Shown here in pieces: positions 16,543-23,750 of a stretch of 64,000 nucleotides of DNA (positions are counted from its first letter, which is position 1; each line of letters begins with the position of its first letter). This DNA is from Candidatus Denitrolinea symbiosum (GTDB taxonomy: Bacteria; Chloroflexota; Anaerolineae; Anaerolineales; Villigracilaceae), in the NCBI GenBank assembly GCA_017312345.1, contig BLAA01000001.1:1364001-1428000 (forward strand), written 5' to 3'. The notes under the pieces were generated by a model, which saw only the letters and a program-made list of their open reading frames with translations, did not search any database and was not told where the DNA came from. Made by a program: the position numbers and the translations under genes.

Positions 16543-16986
16543 TTACGCTTTTTGTTTTATGGATACAGTCACACCAAGCACAGCCAGCGCGGCCAACCCA
16601 ATGGAACGGAAGAGCCAATTGTTTGTGCCGACAGTCAGCTTGCCGATCATGAATGGATGCATGGCTCCACAGGTAAGATTGCACCGAAAGCGAAAGGAGC
16701 CTGGCTTGTTAGCAACGAAAGTCAAGGTTGCGGATTGACCTGGGTCGGCTTCGACGGAGACATCGTAGCCATCCAGATAAAGTCCATGCACAACATCATT
16801 GCTGACGAGTTGGAGGGTTACGGTATCGCCCGCGTTGACTTTAAGCTCGGAGGGGGAATAGGCAAATTGTCGCGCATCAATCTGAAAGGTCCGCGCTTGA
16901 GGCGCAATGGCTGGAACTGGTAGAGGCGCGAACGCCACCACCAGTCCAGCCATCACAAAGAGGAGAAGAGAGAAGCGCGGGTTCAT
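16543..16986 (-). CDS. exported CuA-like cupredoxin
   Basis: This 147-residue protein has an N-terminal signal or anchor (about 5-25), a cupredoxin domain and a possible C-terminal helix (WLFRSIGLAALAVLGVTV). The copper site reads His in VVHGLYLDGY and C-x3-C-G-x2-H-x2-M in CNLTCGAMHPFM, the CuA consensus of cytochrome oxidase subunit II and N2O reductase. It could be an electron carrier or a copper-delivery protein. It lies 7 bases upstream of the Fe-S protein gene. Confidence 0.82.
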   Translation of the reverse strand: MNPRFSLLLFVMAGLVVAFAPLPVPAIAPQARTFQIDARQFAYSPSELKVNAGDTVTLQLVSNDVVHGLYLDGYDVSVEADPGQSATLTFVANKPGSFRFRCNLTCGAMHPFMIGKLTVGTNNWLFRSIGLAALAVLGVTVSIKQKA

Positions 16987-16990
16987 TGTA

Positions 16991-17437
16991 TTATGGGATG
17001 TTGGAAGGTCCGTAATTGGAATAGGTCGCGTCTATATATGTTCTGGCATCCTGCGGAGTTTTTCCGTCTCGCAACATGCGCATCACATCCTGGGTGATGT
17101 CCACACAGATGGAGCAACCAAGCGCGTGATTGTCAAAGGTGATCTTCCCGCTGGCATCCACGTCCGCGACGTAGCATTCATAATTGGAGGTGTGACCGAT
17201 GTCGCCGCAACCGCAATAACAGGGAATGTCCTGCATGATGTCGGGGTTGGAAGTGTTGAATTGATAGGCTTCCTGCACCGCCACAGGCGCGGACTGAACA
17301 TCCATTGGCATTTGATCGAGCGGGGTCATCACCAGGTGAACTTCATTTGAACTTGCTGTGGAACAGGCAGAAACTGCCGTGCCAACCAGCGCAAGGACAA
17401 TCAACAGGAAAATAAACTTGTTTGCTTTTGAAAACAT
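16991..17437 (-). CDS. PCYCGC-motif lipoprotein
   Basis: This 148-residue lipoprotein has a lipobox ending at Cys25 (AVSAC). The central segment IPCYCGCGDIGH defines the PCYCGC family; later cysteines (YECYV, LGCSICVD) add possible metal or disulfide sites. The family is found on the outer face of the membrane in Gram-positives, Chloroflexota and archaea and has no firm function; copper or haem-copper oxidase links are suggested by context. It is the first gene of the CuA/Fe-S operon, 28 bases downstream of a -10 box that belongs to the shared regulon promoter. Confidence 0.85.
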   Translation of the reverse strand: MFSKANKFIFLLIVLALVGTAVSACSTASSNEVHLVMTPLDQMPMDVQSAPVAVQEAYQFNTSNPDIMQDIPCYCGCGDIGHTSNYECYVADVDASGKITFDNHALGCSICVDITQDVMRMLRDGKTPQDARTYIDATYSNYGPSNIP

Positions 17438-17464
17438 ATTGAGCCTCCGCGTTCGGATGGCTCA

Positions 17465-17533
17465 ATAGTAGTCTGACAATTCAGTTGTCTCCAGCGCAGT
17501 ACGGCGGATGGTTATATACGCCAAATGGCTTAT
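17465..17533 (-). promoter_or_regulatory. shared 18-bp palindrome and -10 box, PCYCGC/CuA operon
   Basis: Site ATACGCCAAATGGCTTAT at 17516-17533; minus-strand -10 TACTAT at 17465-17470. Their centres are 57 bp apart and no -35 box is visible between them. Confidence 0.8.
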
Positions 17534-17562
17534 GATGAATGTCATCTGTCGTTAGAGATCAA

Positions 17563-17862
17563 TTATGCGGGGATCACCTGTGCCTGATAGTTATGACGTC
17601 CATCGTTCGCTGCTCCAATTACCGCCTGGATCAGCATCTCGGCAGAAACCTTTTTCTCATCGAAGTAAACCTCTGCCATGCGCATGTTCAGCATCACTTC
17701 AGCGTCATGGACGCCATCCAACTGCAGCAGACCATTACGCACCCGCGTGGCGCAGTTGGGACAACCCATCCCTGAAATGGATAGTAGGATTCGGTCGGTG
17801 CTCTGGATGATATGATCCAGCGCGGACTTTTGGATCGGTTCAACGTAACAATTGTCGCTCAT
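17563..17862 (-). CDS. HMA-domain protein (CopZ-like metallochaperone)
   Basis: This 99-residue protein has a heavy-metal-associated domain at about 24-90 with the binding loop GMGCPNCATRV. HMA proteins bind Cu(I) or similar soft metals through the two cysteines and hand them to P-type ATPases or sensors. The N-terminal 20 residues are an extension absent from minimal CopZ. It follows a YHS mini-protein by 12 bases and shares its promoter. CopA (23751-26387) is the likely partner in this region. Confidence 0.88.
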   Translation of the reverse strand: MSDNCYVEPIQKSALDHIIQSTDRILLSISGMGCPNCATRVRNGLLQLDGVHDAEVMLNMRMAEVYFDEKKVSAEMLIQAVIGAANDGRHNYQAQVIPA

Positions 17863-17874
17863 GATGGTTTCCTC

Positions 17875-18078
17875 TCAATTGTGTTGCTTTACAGGATAGT
17901 GTTGGACTTTCCTTGCTTTTTCGCCGAATTCAGGTCTGGCATATAGCTTCAAGTTGTGTTCAAACTCTGTCTGACATCGCGGGCAACACAGAAAGTAGTT
18001 CACGCCTTCAATCTCGATGATAATATGCGCCTTGTTGCGATTCATCCGTTTGCCACAGACGGGATCTTTGAATGACAT
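17875..18078 (-). CDS. YHS-domain mini-protein
   Basis: This 67-residue protein has DPVCGKRM followed by a beta hairpin (VNYFLCCPRCQTEF), the YHS/TRASH-type metal-binding pattern with a CxxC rather than a single cysteine. Such domains coordinate Cu, Zn or Fe and are also fused to CopA-type ATPases, as in this window. It heads a two-gene unit with the HMA protein. Confidence 0.8.
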   Translation of the reverse strand: MSFKDPVCGKRMNRNKAHIIIEIEGVNYFLCCPRCQTEFEHNLKLYARPEFGEKARKVQHYPVKQHN

Positions 18079-18111
18079 TTTGAAACTCCTTTGTTTTGAT
18101 TTGACGCTTGG

Positions 18112-18181
18112 ATTGTAGAGTCACCGCTGGGAATTTCGAAGCGCAGAATGGCTTGATTCACGAATAGGCAGTTTTGCTTAT
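18112..18181 (-). promoter_or_regulatory. shared palindrome and -10 box, YHS-HMA unit
   Basis: Site ATAGGCAGTTTTGCTTAT at 18164-18181; -10 TACAAT at 18112-18117, centre distance 58 bp. Confidence 0.78.
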
Positions 18182-18189
18182 CGTTGCTG

Positions 18190-18223
18190 AAATAGTAAAC
18201 AGGCTCCGAGATTTCGGAGCCTG
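18190..18223 (-). terminator. terminator of the DoxX-multicopper oxidase unit
   Basis: CAGGCTCCGA pairs with TCGGAGCCTG (10 bp, four-base loop) and is followed on the minus strand by TTTACTATTT, 8 bases past the oxidase stop. Confidence 0.88.
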
Positions 18224-18230
18224 TCCCATT

Positions 18231-19835
18231 TCAACCTTCTATTCGGTAATTCCTCATCATGCCAGCATCCTCATGTTCGAGATTGTGACAGTGATATAGG
18301 AAGGTTCCCTTGTAATTCTCAAAGCGGACGAGCACCTGAACTTTTTCACCAGGCATGACCAGAACTGTATCCTTCCAGCCATCATCTACAAATCCAGCGC
18401 TTAAGTCCTTATATACCGACTCGTTGCCCTGTGCTAGCTCGCGTCCGAGTACTTGAAATTGCACGCCGTGAATGTGCATGGGATGAGGCATTTCCATATT
18501 CATCATGCCCATTCCCATGCCGCCTCCACCGCCTTCGAGGTTGGCGAATTCCCAAACTTCCAAATCGCCAAGCAGCACGATCTCATCCCTTGCAACCACA
18601 TCCATTTCGAACAAACGGTTATTGATGGTGTGAACCATGCCCTGCATTGCCAGCGTGAATAAACGCGGGTTGTTTTGATTGACCGCATCGTTTACATCAT
18701 GACGTTCAATTGTCGAGAGGCGCGAAGGCAATGGGATAACATCTTCGCCTTTCTCGCCGACTTTCAAATTCAGGATATCGAATGACGCACCGAGGGGCAG
18801 ACTGGCGCTGCCGCCCATCATCATCCCTCCGCCGCTGCTGAACCCTGAAAACGGCAGGCTGACCAATCGCATTTCACTGCCCGTAGTTCGCCCGCTGAAA
18901 TCAGCCCACACCTCCACCCGTTCGCCAGGCGCAAGCGTAATATAGTCACGGGTCACAGGCGCTTCCAGCAAACCACCATCGGTTGCAATCACGGTCAAGG
19001 GTGTGCCATCCTGCCATGCTAGTTTATAAATGCGTGAGTTCGAGCCGTTCAACAGCCGCAAGCGGTATGAACTGGCTTTGACCTCTATACTTGCATTGGG
19101 CACGCCGTTGACCAGAATCACATCGCCCAGAAAACCGATCATCGAATCCATCATGCCGTTTGCCAAATAGACCATCTGGTTTTGCGAGTCAAGCGTGCGG
19201 TCCTGTATCACCAGCGGCAGATCATACTCGCCCGCAGGCAAACCCAGCGCGGCTTCCTCCTCATCGCTGACGATGAACAAGCCTGCCAGCCCATAATACA
19301 CCTGCGGACCCGTCAACTGGTGCGGGTGCGGATGGAACCAATACATGCCCGCGCGGTTGATCACCTGAAAATCATAGTCGAAACTTTTCCCAGGCGCGAC
19401 GGCATACCGCGGATGCCCATCCATCTCTTCTGGAATTTTCAACCCGTGCCAGTGGATGATGGTCGGGTCGGGCAGTTCGTTGTTCAACCGAACCTGGACT
19501 CGTTGACCCTGCTTCACCCTGAAAATGGGACCCAGATACGAGCCGCTCAGGGTCTGGATGAAATCCCCGCTTCCTTCCTTGACCTTTGCCTGATACCGCA
19601 AAATGGAAGTTTCCGTCCCTGAAAAGATTGGGAGCGTGCCGCGTCCCGCGGTCAGGTCAACGGACAGGATGGGAAGATCAGGCGCAGGTGTGAGCGGTGT
19701 CGGGAAAACGGGAGCCGCTGTCGGGTTGGTTGAAGCGGGCGGTAAAAGTCCGCAGGCGCCGAGGAACAATCCTCCCGCGCCAAGTCCCATTAATTTAAGA
19801 ACGTCCCTTCGAGAAATTCGATTCAAGTCGGTCAT
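18231..19835 (-). CDS. Tat-exported three-domain multicopper oxidase
   Basis: This 534-residue protein has a Tat signal with twin arginines ([15 protein letters not shown]) and a lipobox-like GAC. The four copper-binding segments are present in order: HWHGLKIPEE, HPHPHQ, HIHGVQF and HCHNLEHEDAGMM. A Met-rich insert (GGGMMMGG, GMGMGMMNMEMPHPMH) resembles the Met segment of CueO. Such enzymes oxidise Cu(I) and protect against copper outside the membrane. It is the second gene after the DoxX-like protein, though a hairpin lies between them. Confidence 0.92.
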   Translation of the reverse strand: MTDLNRISRRDVLKLMGLGAGGLFLGACGLLPPASTNPTAAPVFPTPLTPAPDLPILSVDLTAGRGTLPIFSGTETSILRYQAKVKEGSGDFIQTLSGSYLGPIFRVKQGQRVQVRLNNELPDPTIIHWHGLKIPEEMDGHPRYAVAPGKSFDYDFQVINRAGMYWFHPHPHQLTGPQVYYGLAGLFIVSDEEEAALGLPAGEYDLPLVIQDRTLDSQNQMVYLANGMMDSMIGFLGDVILVNGVPNASIEVKASSYRLRLLNGSNSRIYKLAWQDGTPLTVIATDGGLLEAPVTRDYITLAPGERVEVWADFSGRTTGSEMRLVSLPFSGFSSGGGMMMGGSASLPLGASFDILNLKVGEKGEDVIPLPSRLSTIERHDVNDAVNQNNPRLFTLAMQGMVHTINNRLFEMDVVARDEIVLLGDLEVWEFANLEGGGGGMGMGMMNMEMPHPMHIHGVQFQVLGRELAQGNESVYKDLSAGFVDDGWKDTVLVMPGEKVQVLVRFENYKGTFLYHCHNLEHEDAGMMRNYRIEG

Positions 19836-19924
19836 GGTTTATGCTCCAATTGTAAATTCAAGTCAACAGTATAGTTTGTGCCTATAAAGAAAGTGTGAAG
19901 AATTCAAAAAGAGAACATCAAGAA

Positions 19925-19952
19925 CGACACCCGAAGTTACCTTCGGATGTCG
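19925..19952 (-). terminator. hairpin between DoxX-like and oxidase genes
   Basis: CGACACCCGAAG (19925-19936) pairs with CTTCGGATGTCG (19941-19952) with one wobble, followed on the minus strand by TTCTTGATGTT. It may reduce read-through into the oxidase gene. Confidence 0.65.
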
Positions 19953-19983
19953 CTTGAGGAGGAGAGATGCGCCGAACGATGAT

Positions 19984-20553
19984 TTACTTTTTCTGGAACA
20001 CCAATCCAGGCTGCCAGGGTGTGCCCACTTGCACCAGAAGCCAGCGGTCAAGTCCAATCCAGCCAGCGGTTTTCCAGGCAAGGACGAGCAGGATGGAGAG
20101 GATCAGGAAGACGGGATTGACACTGGCGGAACCTGCCATCATAAAATTCCAGTTCATGAAGCCACCGATAAAGGCAGAGAACCAGATGAAAATGCCCAGG
20201 ATCAGCGCCGCGCCCACCAGCAATTCGCCCACTGCCACGAGTTTGGCGAACCAGACGTAATTGCCGCTATCGAGCATGAACTGAATGAAATTGCGATACC
20301 AATCAAAGGCGATCAGAGGCCGGGCAGGCGCATCGGGGATGAGGACAGCGCGACCCCAGAAACCTTTCAGCGCCTCGCCGCCCTGCATCCAGGCTGGGTT
20401 GGTGATCTTGCCCCAGCCCGATTCGATCCACTGGTATCCCAGGTATAGGCGAACAACGAGCCAGAGCCAGGAAAACACCTTGCTTTCGAACAAGGTCTTG
20501 GTGAATGAAATATCAGCGAGTTGATATTCCTTGGACATGGTTTGAGTAGTCAT
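19984..20553 (-). CDS. DoxX/DoxD-family membrane protein
   Basis: This 189-residue membrane protein has four helices and a DoxX-type start (VVRLYLGYQWIESGWGKI). DoxX/DoxD proteins occur in thiosulfate:quinone oxidoreductases and in oxidative-stress complexes; here it probably acts at the quinone or thiol level with the following multicopper oxidase. It is the first gene behind a shared-palindrome promoter. Confidence 0.85.
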   Translation of the reverse strand: MTTQTMSKEYQLADISFTKTLFESKVFSWLWLVVRLYLGYQWIESGWGKITNPAWMQGGEALKGFWGRAVLIPDAPARPLIAFDWYRNFIQFMLDSGNYVWFAKLVAVGELLVGAALILGIFIWFSAFIGGFMNWNFMMAGSASVNPVFLILSILLVLAWKTAGWIGLDRWLLVQVGTPWQPGLVFQKK

Positions 20554-20594
20554 TTTTACTCCTTTGAAGATAAATTTTGTCTTGCTTTGACCCC

Positions 20595-20663
20595 ATCTTA
20601 CTGCCTGCCTGGTAAGAACAACAGCGCATTTCGACTTGTTTCGGAATACGCTGTTTTGCTTAT
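20595..20663 (-). promoter_or_regulatory. shared palindrome and -10 box, DoxX-oxidase unit
   Basis: Site ATACGCTGTTTTGCTTAT at 20646-20663; -10 TAAGAT at 20595-20600, centre distance 57 bp. Confidence 0.78.
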
Positions 20664-20702
20664 GATATTTATCAGGGCGATTTCCTGAATGTCATATCCT
20701 TG

Positions 20703-20912
20703 TTACTCAAGAGGATGTTCGATTTCGCCCGCCATGAATGGATCGGGATTCAAAAGAAAAACATCCAGGCACGCCTGCGTGCAGAAATATATTCTCTCAC
20801 CGCGATACTCCGCGCTGGGATATTTGGATGTGTCTTTGATCTTCCCGCCGCAGGCAGTGATGAATTTGGGTTCTTCAAGGGGTCGGTTTATTTGAGTTGG
20901 ATCCAAGGTCAT
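20703..20912 (-). CDS. YHS-like mini-protein, distal gene of the copA operon
   Basis: This 69-residue protein has an atypical YHS pattern: CGGKI in place of DPVCGM, then ERIYFCTQACLDVF, which matches the second half of the domain well. The last gene of the eight-gene copA operon, it overlaps the preceding gene by 4 bases. Probably a soluble metal-binding protein. Confidence 0.7.
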   Translation of the reverse strand: MTLDPTQINRPLEEPKFITACGGKIKDTSKYPSAEYRGERIYFCTQACLDVFLLNPDPFMAGEIEHPLE

Positions 20913-21115
20913 TCATCCTTTTTGATGTGGTGTTCATTTTCATTCCTGAGCCAAACAAAAATCACAGCAACCGCCACGCCCGCCATCCCTGCCAGTACCA
21001 TCGCACTGGAGGTAGACTCGAACAATTCCTTCCACAATACGGCAAACAAAATCACGCCGATGACGAACGCCGCAATGTAGGAAAGGGTTGGCATGTGAAT
21101 TTTTTGATGTTTCAT
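20909..21115 (-). CDS. small two-helix membrane protein
   Basis: This 68-residue protein has two hydrophobic segments (about 11-28 and 38-56) and a charged, His-containing tail. It is tightly packed in the copA operon, one base after the cupredoxin gene's stop. No family recognised. Confidence 0.65.
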   Translation of the reverse strand: MKHQKIHMPTLSYIAAFVIGVILFAVLWKELFESTSSAMVLAGMAGVAVAVIFVWLRNENEHHIKKDE

Positions 21116-21116
21116 T

Positions 21117-21500
21117 TTATCCTTCTTCCACGATCAACTTCCCGCGCAACATGCCCATCTGGCATTGAAAGCCATACTCACCTGCTTTATCAGGAGTGAA
21201 TTCAATGGTTGTCGGCTCGCCTTCAGGCAGGGGTGAACTCTTGTTGAAGTCAGGGAATAGCACTTGTTCCGAGCACGCCGAACTTTCCTGGCGCGTGAAC
21301 GTCAAACGCACTGGGCGACCTTTTTGCACGACAATCACATCAGGTGTGTAGCCGCCTTTCACGATGACCGCCACCTCCTGCGCGCCCGATGCCGATACAG
21401 CAACGCGGGTCTGCGCTTTGGGCGCGAACCAGAAATACCAGGCAATCAATACAGTGAGTACAATTCCTGAAAGAACTACAAAGATTTGGATTTGAGACAT
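21117..21500 (-). CDS. membrane-anchored cupredoxin-like protein
   Basis: This 127-residue protein has an N-terminal anchor (about 5-26) and a cupredoxin-fold domain. Candidate copper ligands are Cys in SSACSEQVLFPDF and Cys plus Met in FQCQMGMLRG. The pattern resembles the Cupredoxin_1/EfeO-type domains that accompany CopA in many bacteria, where they may bind Cu outside the membrane. It belongs to the copA operon. Confidence 0.8.
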   Translation of the reverse strand: MSQIQIFVVLSGIVLTVLIAWYFWFAPKAQTRVAVSASGAQEVAVIVKGGYTPDVIVVQKGRPVRLTFTRQESSACSEQVLFPDFNKSSPLPEGEPTTIEFTPDKAGEYGFQCQMGMLRGKLIVEEG

Positions 21501-21501
21501 A

Positions 21502-22152
21502 TCAAGCTCCTTTCATGGCTTGGATGATGGATAACGGACCAAATACGGTGACGAAATTCTCCGCTTCTTTGACTCCGCCGAAACCTGCCTCTGTTACGAA
21601 GCGCGGGATCAACCCGTCGAAGTTGTCGGCAGTCTCTTCGAGACGGCGCATGTATGTGGTCATGAAGCGGGTGAGCGACGAATGCGGCGCGCCAAAATCA
21701 AGAATGTATAGCTCGCCGCGCGGCTTAAGCACACGATATATTTCTTCGAACGCGCGACGCTTATCTGCGGTGACGAGGTGGTGAATGACGAGGCTGGTAA
21801 CAACTCTATCGAAAGCGGAATCAGGATACGGGAGGGAGGAAGCGAGTCCTTCATCCCATTGAACATCCAGACCGCGAGATTTTTCCCGCGCAATCTCCAA
21901 GACTTCTGGGTCGCCATCCAACCCTGTAACTTCGGCTTCAGGATGCGCCCGCCTGAGCATGACGGTCAACGTGCCTGTGCCGCAACCGAGGTCGAGGATT
22001 TTCATATGCGGCTGAATATTTGCTTGTTGAATTAACTTTCGTTTGAATGTCTCTTCGCGCATAACCCATTTGAGCAAGGGATCATACAGCGGCGTGAGCC
22101 AGCGAAAACTTAATGCGGGAATGTAACGCTTTTCATTTGAGGATTGACTCAT
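21502..22152 (-). CDS. class I SAM-dependent methyltransferase
   Basis: This 216-residue protein has the SAM-binding motif ILDLGCGTGTLT, the acidic residue of motif II in GLDGDPEVL, and a UbiE-like layout (VTSLVIHHL, EIYRVLKPRGELYILDFG). Substrate is unknown. It lies inside the copA operon and overlaps the Lgt-like gene by 20 bases. Methyltransferases of this sort are common neighbours of metal resistance genes but a specific link cannot be made. Confidence 0.85.
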   Translation of the reverse strand: MSQSSNEKRYIPALSFRWLTPLYDPLLKWVMREETFKRKLIQQANIQPHMKILDLGCGTGTLTVMLRRAHPEAEVTGLDGDPEVLEIAREKSRGLDVQWDEGLASSLPYPDSAFDRVVTSLVIHHLVTADKRRAFEEIYRVLKPRGELYILDFGAPHSSLTRFMTTYMRRLEETADNFDGLIPRFVTEAGFGGVKEAENFVTVFGPLSIIQAMKGA

Positions 22153-22879
22153 GTTGACCTGTCCTTTCCCATTGTCTCAATAAAACCATACAACCAATAA
22201 GAACGACCAGACCCATCACCTGCGCGGCGCGGTAGCCATCCAGCCAGAGAATACTGTCGCCGCGAAAGGCTTCAAGAAACACTCGCGCAACCGCAATGAG
22301 GGCAACGAATTGTACGAAGCGCGCGCCAGGCGCATTGGCTGGAATCATTTTGGGAAGCACAACTGTAAATATCACCAGCGCGAGAAAGATTTCATAAAGT
22401 TGCGACGGGTGGCGATAGTCTGACCACAGATACATCGCCCAGGGAACGCGCGACGGCGCGCCATAGGCATTGCCGCTTAGGAGGTGAGACGCGCCGATTG
22501 CGATCATGAAGAATGACAATCCAGGTGTGAGCGCGTCCAATGTTTGACGAAGCGGAAGTTTCTGACGGTATCCATACAGCGCGGCAGCGGCAATGCCGAT
22601 CACGAAACCTCCGACAGGCGAAAACGTGCTTGTGCTCAACGAAAACAAGCCGAGCGGGTTCGCCAGATAGACCGAGGCATATTGCGCCGCATACACGAGC
22701 CTTGCGCCAAGAATCCCGCCGACCAAACCGTATCCGATCAGGTTATTGATTTTCTCCTTGTTCAGACCGAGACGGGCGGCTTCGCGCTCGATGAATGTTG
22801 CGCCAATCCAAAAGCCGATGACCAGGGCGAGCAAGGGCATTTGGAGCAGGAAGGGTCCCAAACGAAGATATGGAAACAT
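22133..22879 (-). CDS. prolipoprotein diacylglyceryl transferase-like protein
   Basis: This 248-residue polytopic membrane protein resembles Lgt: GARLVYAAQY, SPVGGFVIG, and the motif HPSQLYE near residue 165. Lgt moves diacylglycerol to the lipobox cysteine of lipoproteins. This copy sits in a copper operon and is probably an extra, specialised version. It might serve lipoproteins of this island, several of which have lipoboxes. Activity of the divergent copy is unproven. Confidence 0.8.
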   Translation of the reverse strand: MFPYLRLGPFLLQMPLLALVIGFWIGATFIEREAARLGLNKEKINNLIGYGLVGGILGARLVYAAQYASVYLANPLGLFSLSTSTFSPVGGFVIGIAAAALYGYRQKLPLRQTLDALTPGLSFFMIAIGASHLLSGNAYGAPSRVPWAMYLWSDYRHPSQLYEIFLALVIFTVVLPKMIPANAPGARFVQFVALIAVARVFLEAFRGDSILWLDGYRAAQVMGLVVLIGCMVLLRQWERTGQHESILK

Positions 22880-23430
22880 TACTCGCCCTCCCGCAACAAC
22901 TCTTCGACTTTGGATTGAATCAGCGCTTCGCTCATCGGTCCGCCGACAATGACCGAGCGGATTACGCCATTGCGGTCAATGAAAAACGAAGTGGGCAGGG
23001 CAGTATTACGATATAAATTGCCTACTTCGTTATCACGGTCGAGCGCGATGGGGAAGGTGACACCGATTTCTTTCACAAATTCAGCCACCGCTCGTTCCGA
23101 GTCCTGGGCGGTGAGGTTCAATCCGATCACCACAAATCCAAGTTCCTTATAACTGCGATACGTTTTTTCAATCGCTGGCATTTCCAATCGGCAGGGTGGG
23201 CACCAGGATGTCCAAAAGTTGACCAGCACCACTTTGCCGCGCAAATCGGAAAGTGTAACTTTACCGCCACCCAGCAAGTCGAGGGTAAAGTCTGGGGCGG
23301 AGAAACCTTCTTTTGCCACAGCGCCTGGCTGTGCCTGAGGCTGAGTGGAAGAGACGCGCGAGGTGACAGTCCAAATCATTCCGAGAACTAAAGCCCAAGT
23401 CATCCATGTGGAAAATCCAGAATTTGTCAT
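22879..23430 (-). CDS. TlpA/ResA-like thiol-disulfide protein
   Basis: This 183-residue protein has a membrane anchor (about 8-24) and a thioredoxin fold with the active site WCPPC in FWTSWCPPCRLEMP, plus the cis-Pro loop ALPTSFFID. ResA/TlpA proteins reduce disulfides outside the membrane during cytochrome c or CuA maturation. In this operon it could reduce copper-binding cysteines before metal loading. Confidence 0.9.
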   Translation of the reverse strand: MTNSGFSTWMTWALVLGMIWTVTSRVSSTQPQAQPGAVAKEGFSAPDFTLDLLGGGKVTLSDLRGKVVLVNFWTSWCPPCRLEMPAIEKTYRSYKELGFVVIGLNLTAQDSERAVAEFVKEIGVTFPIALDRDNEVGNLYRNTALPTSFFIDRNGVIRSVIVGGPMSEALIQSKVEELLREGE

Positions 23431-23744
23431 GATGGTTGTTCAACCAGGGAATGCAACTTTTCACGCAACATGTTTACAGTGGGAAAACCTTTAATTCCAT
23501 TGGGCGTGGCATAGATTCGACAACTCAATGCGAAGGTCTCGCGCGTTTCCTGCCAGAGATCGCTTCCATTCACAAGGAAAGACGGCGAACCGAGAAACTT
23601 GAAACGCGTTGCTTCGACATCATCGTGAACTTTTACGAGATCAATATCGGCAATCAAGCCTTCCTGTATCATGGCAGATTTCAGGTTTTGCAATCCTGTT
23701 TCCCAGGATGGACAATCGTCAATATAAAGCAGTTCAATTTTCAT
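23427..23744 (-). CDS. thioredoxin-fold protein of the DF (seleno)protein type
   Basis: This 105-residue protein starts MKIELLYIDDCPSWETGL: a short beta strand then a single Cys in DDCPSW, and later a cis-Pro-like GSPSFLVNGSDL. Relatives annotated as DF-family (seleno)proteins carry Cys or Sec near this site; here both reading frame and codons are ordinary and no UGA occurs. It sits 6 bases after copA and overlaps the TlpA-like gene by 4 bases. A role in thiol or mercury/copper chemistry is possible but unproven. Confidence 0.65.
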   Translation of the reverse strand: MKIELLYIDDCPSWETGLQNLKSAMIQEGLIADIDLVKVHDDVEATRFKFLGSPSFLVNGSDLWQETRETFALSCRIYATPNGIKGFPTVNMLREKLHSLVEQPS

Positions 23745-23750
23745 AGTTCA

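Noticed and set aside
14227..17437. Nitrous-oxide reductase or cytochrome oxidase operon
   Set aside because: CuA domains and NapH-like proteins fit such operons, but neither NosZ nor an oxidase subunit I is present in the window.
23427..23744. A second selenoprotein in the copA operon
   Set aside because: The thioredoxin-fold protein resembles a family that sometimes carries Sec, but this copy has no in-frame UGA.
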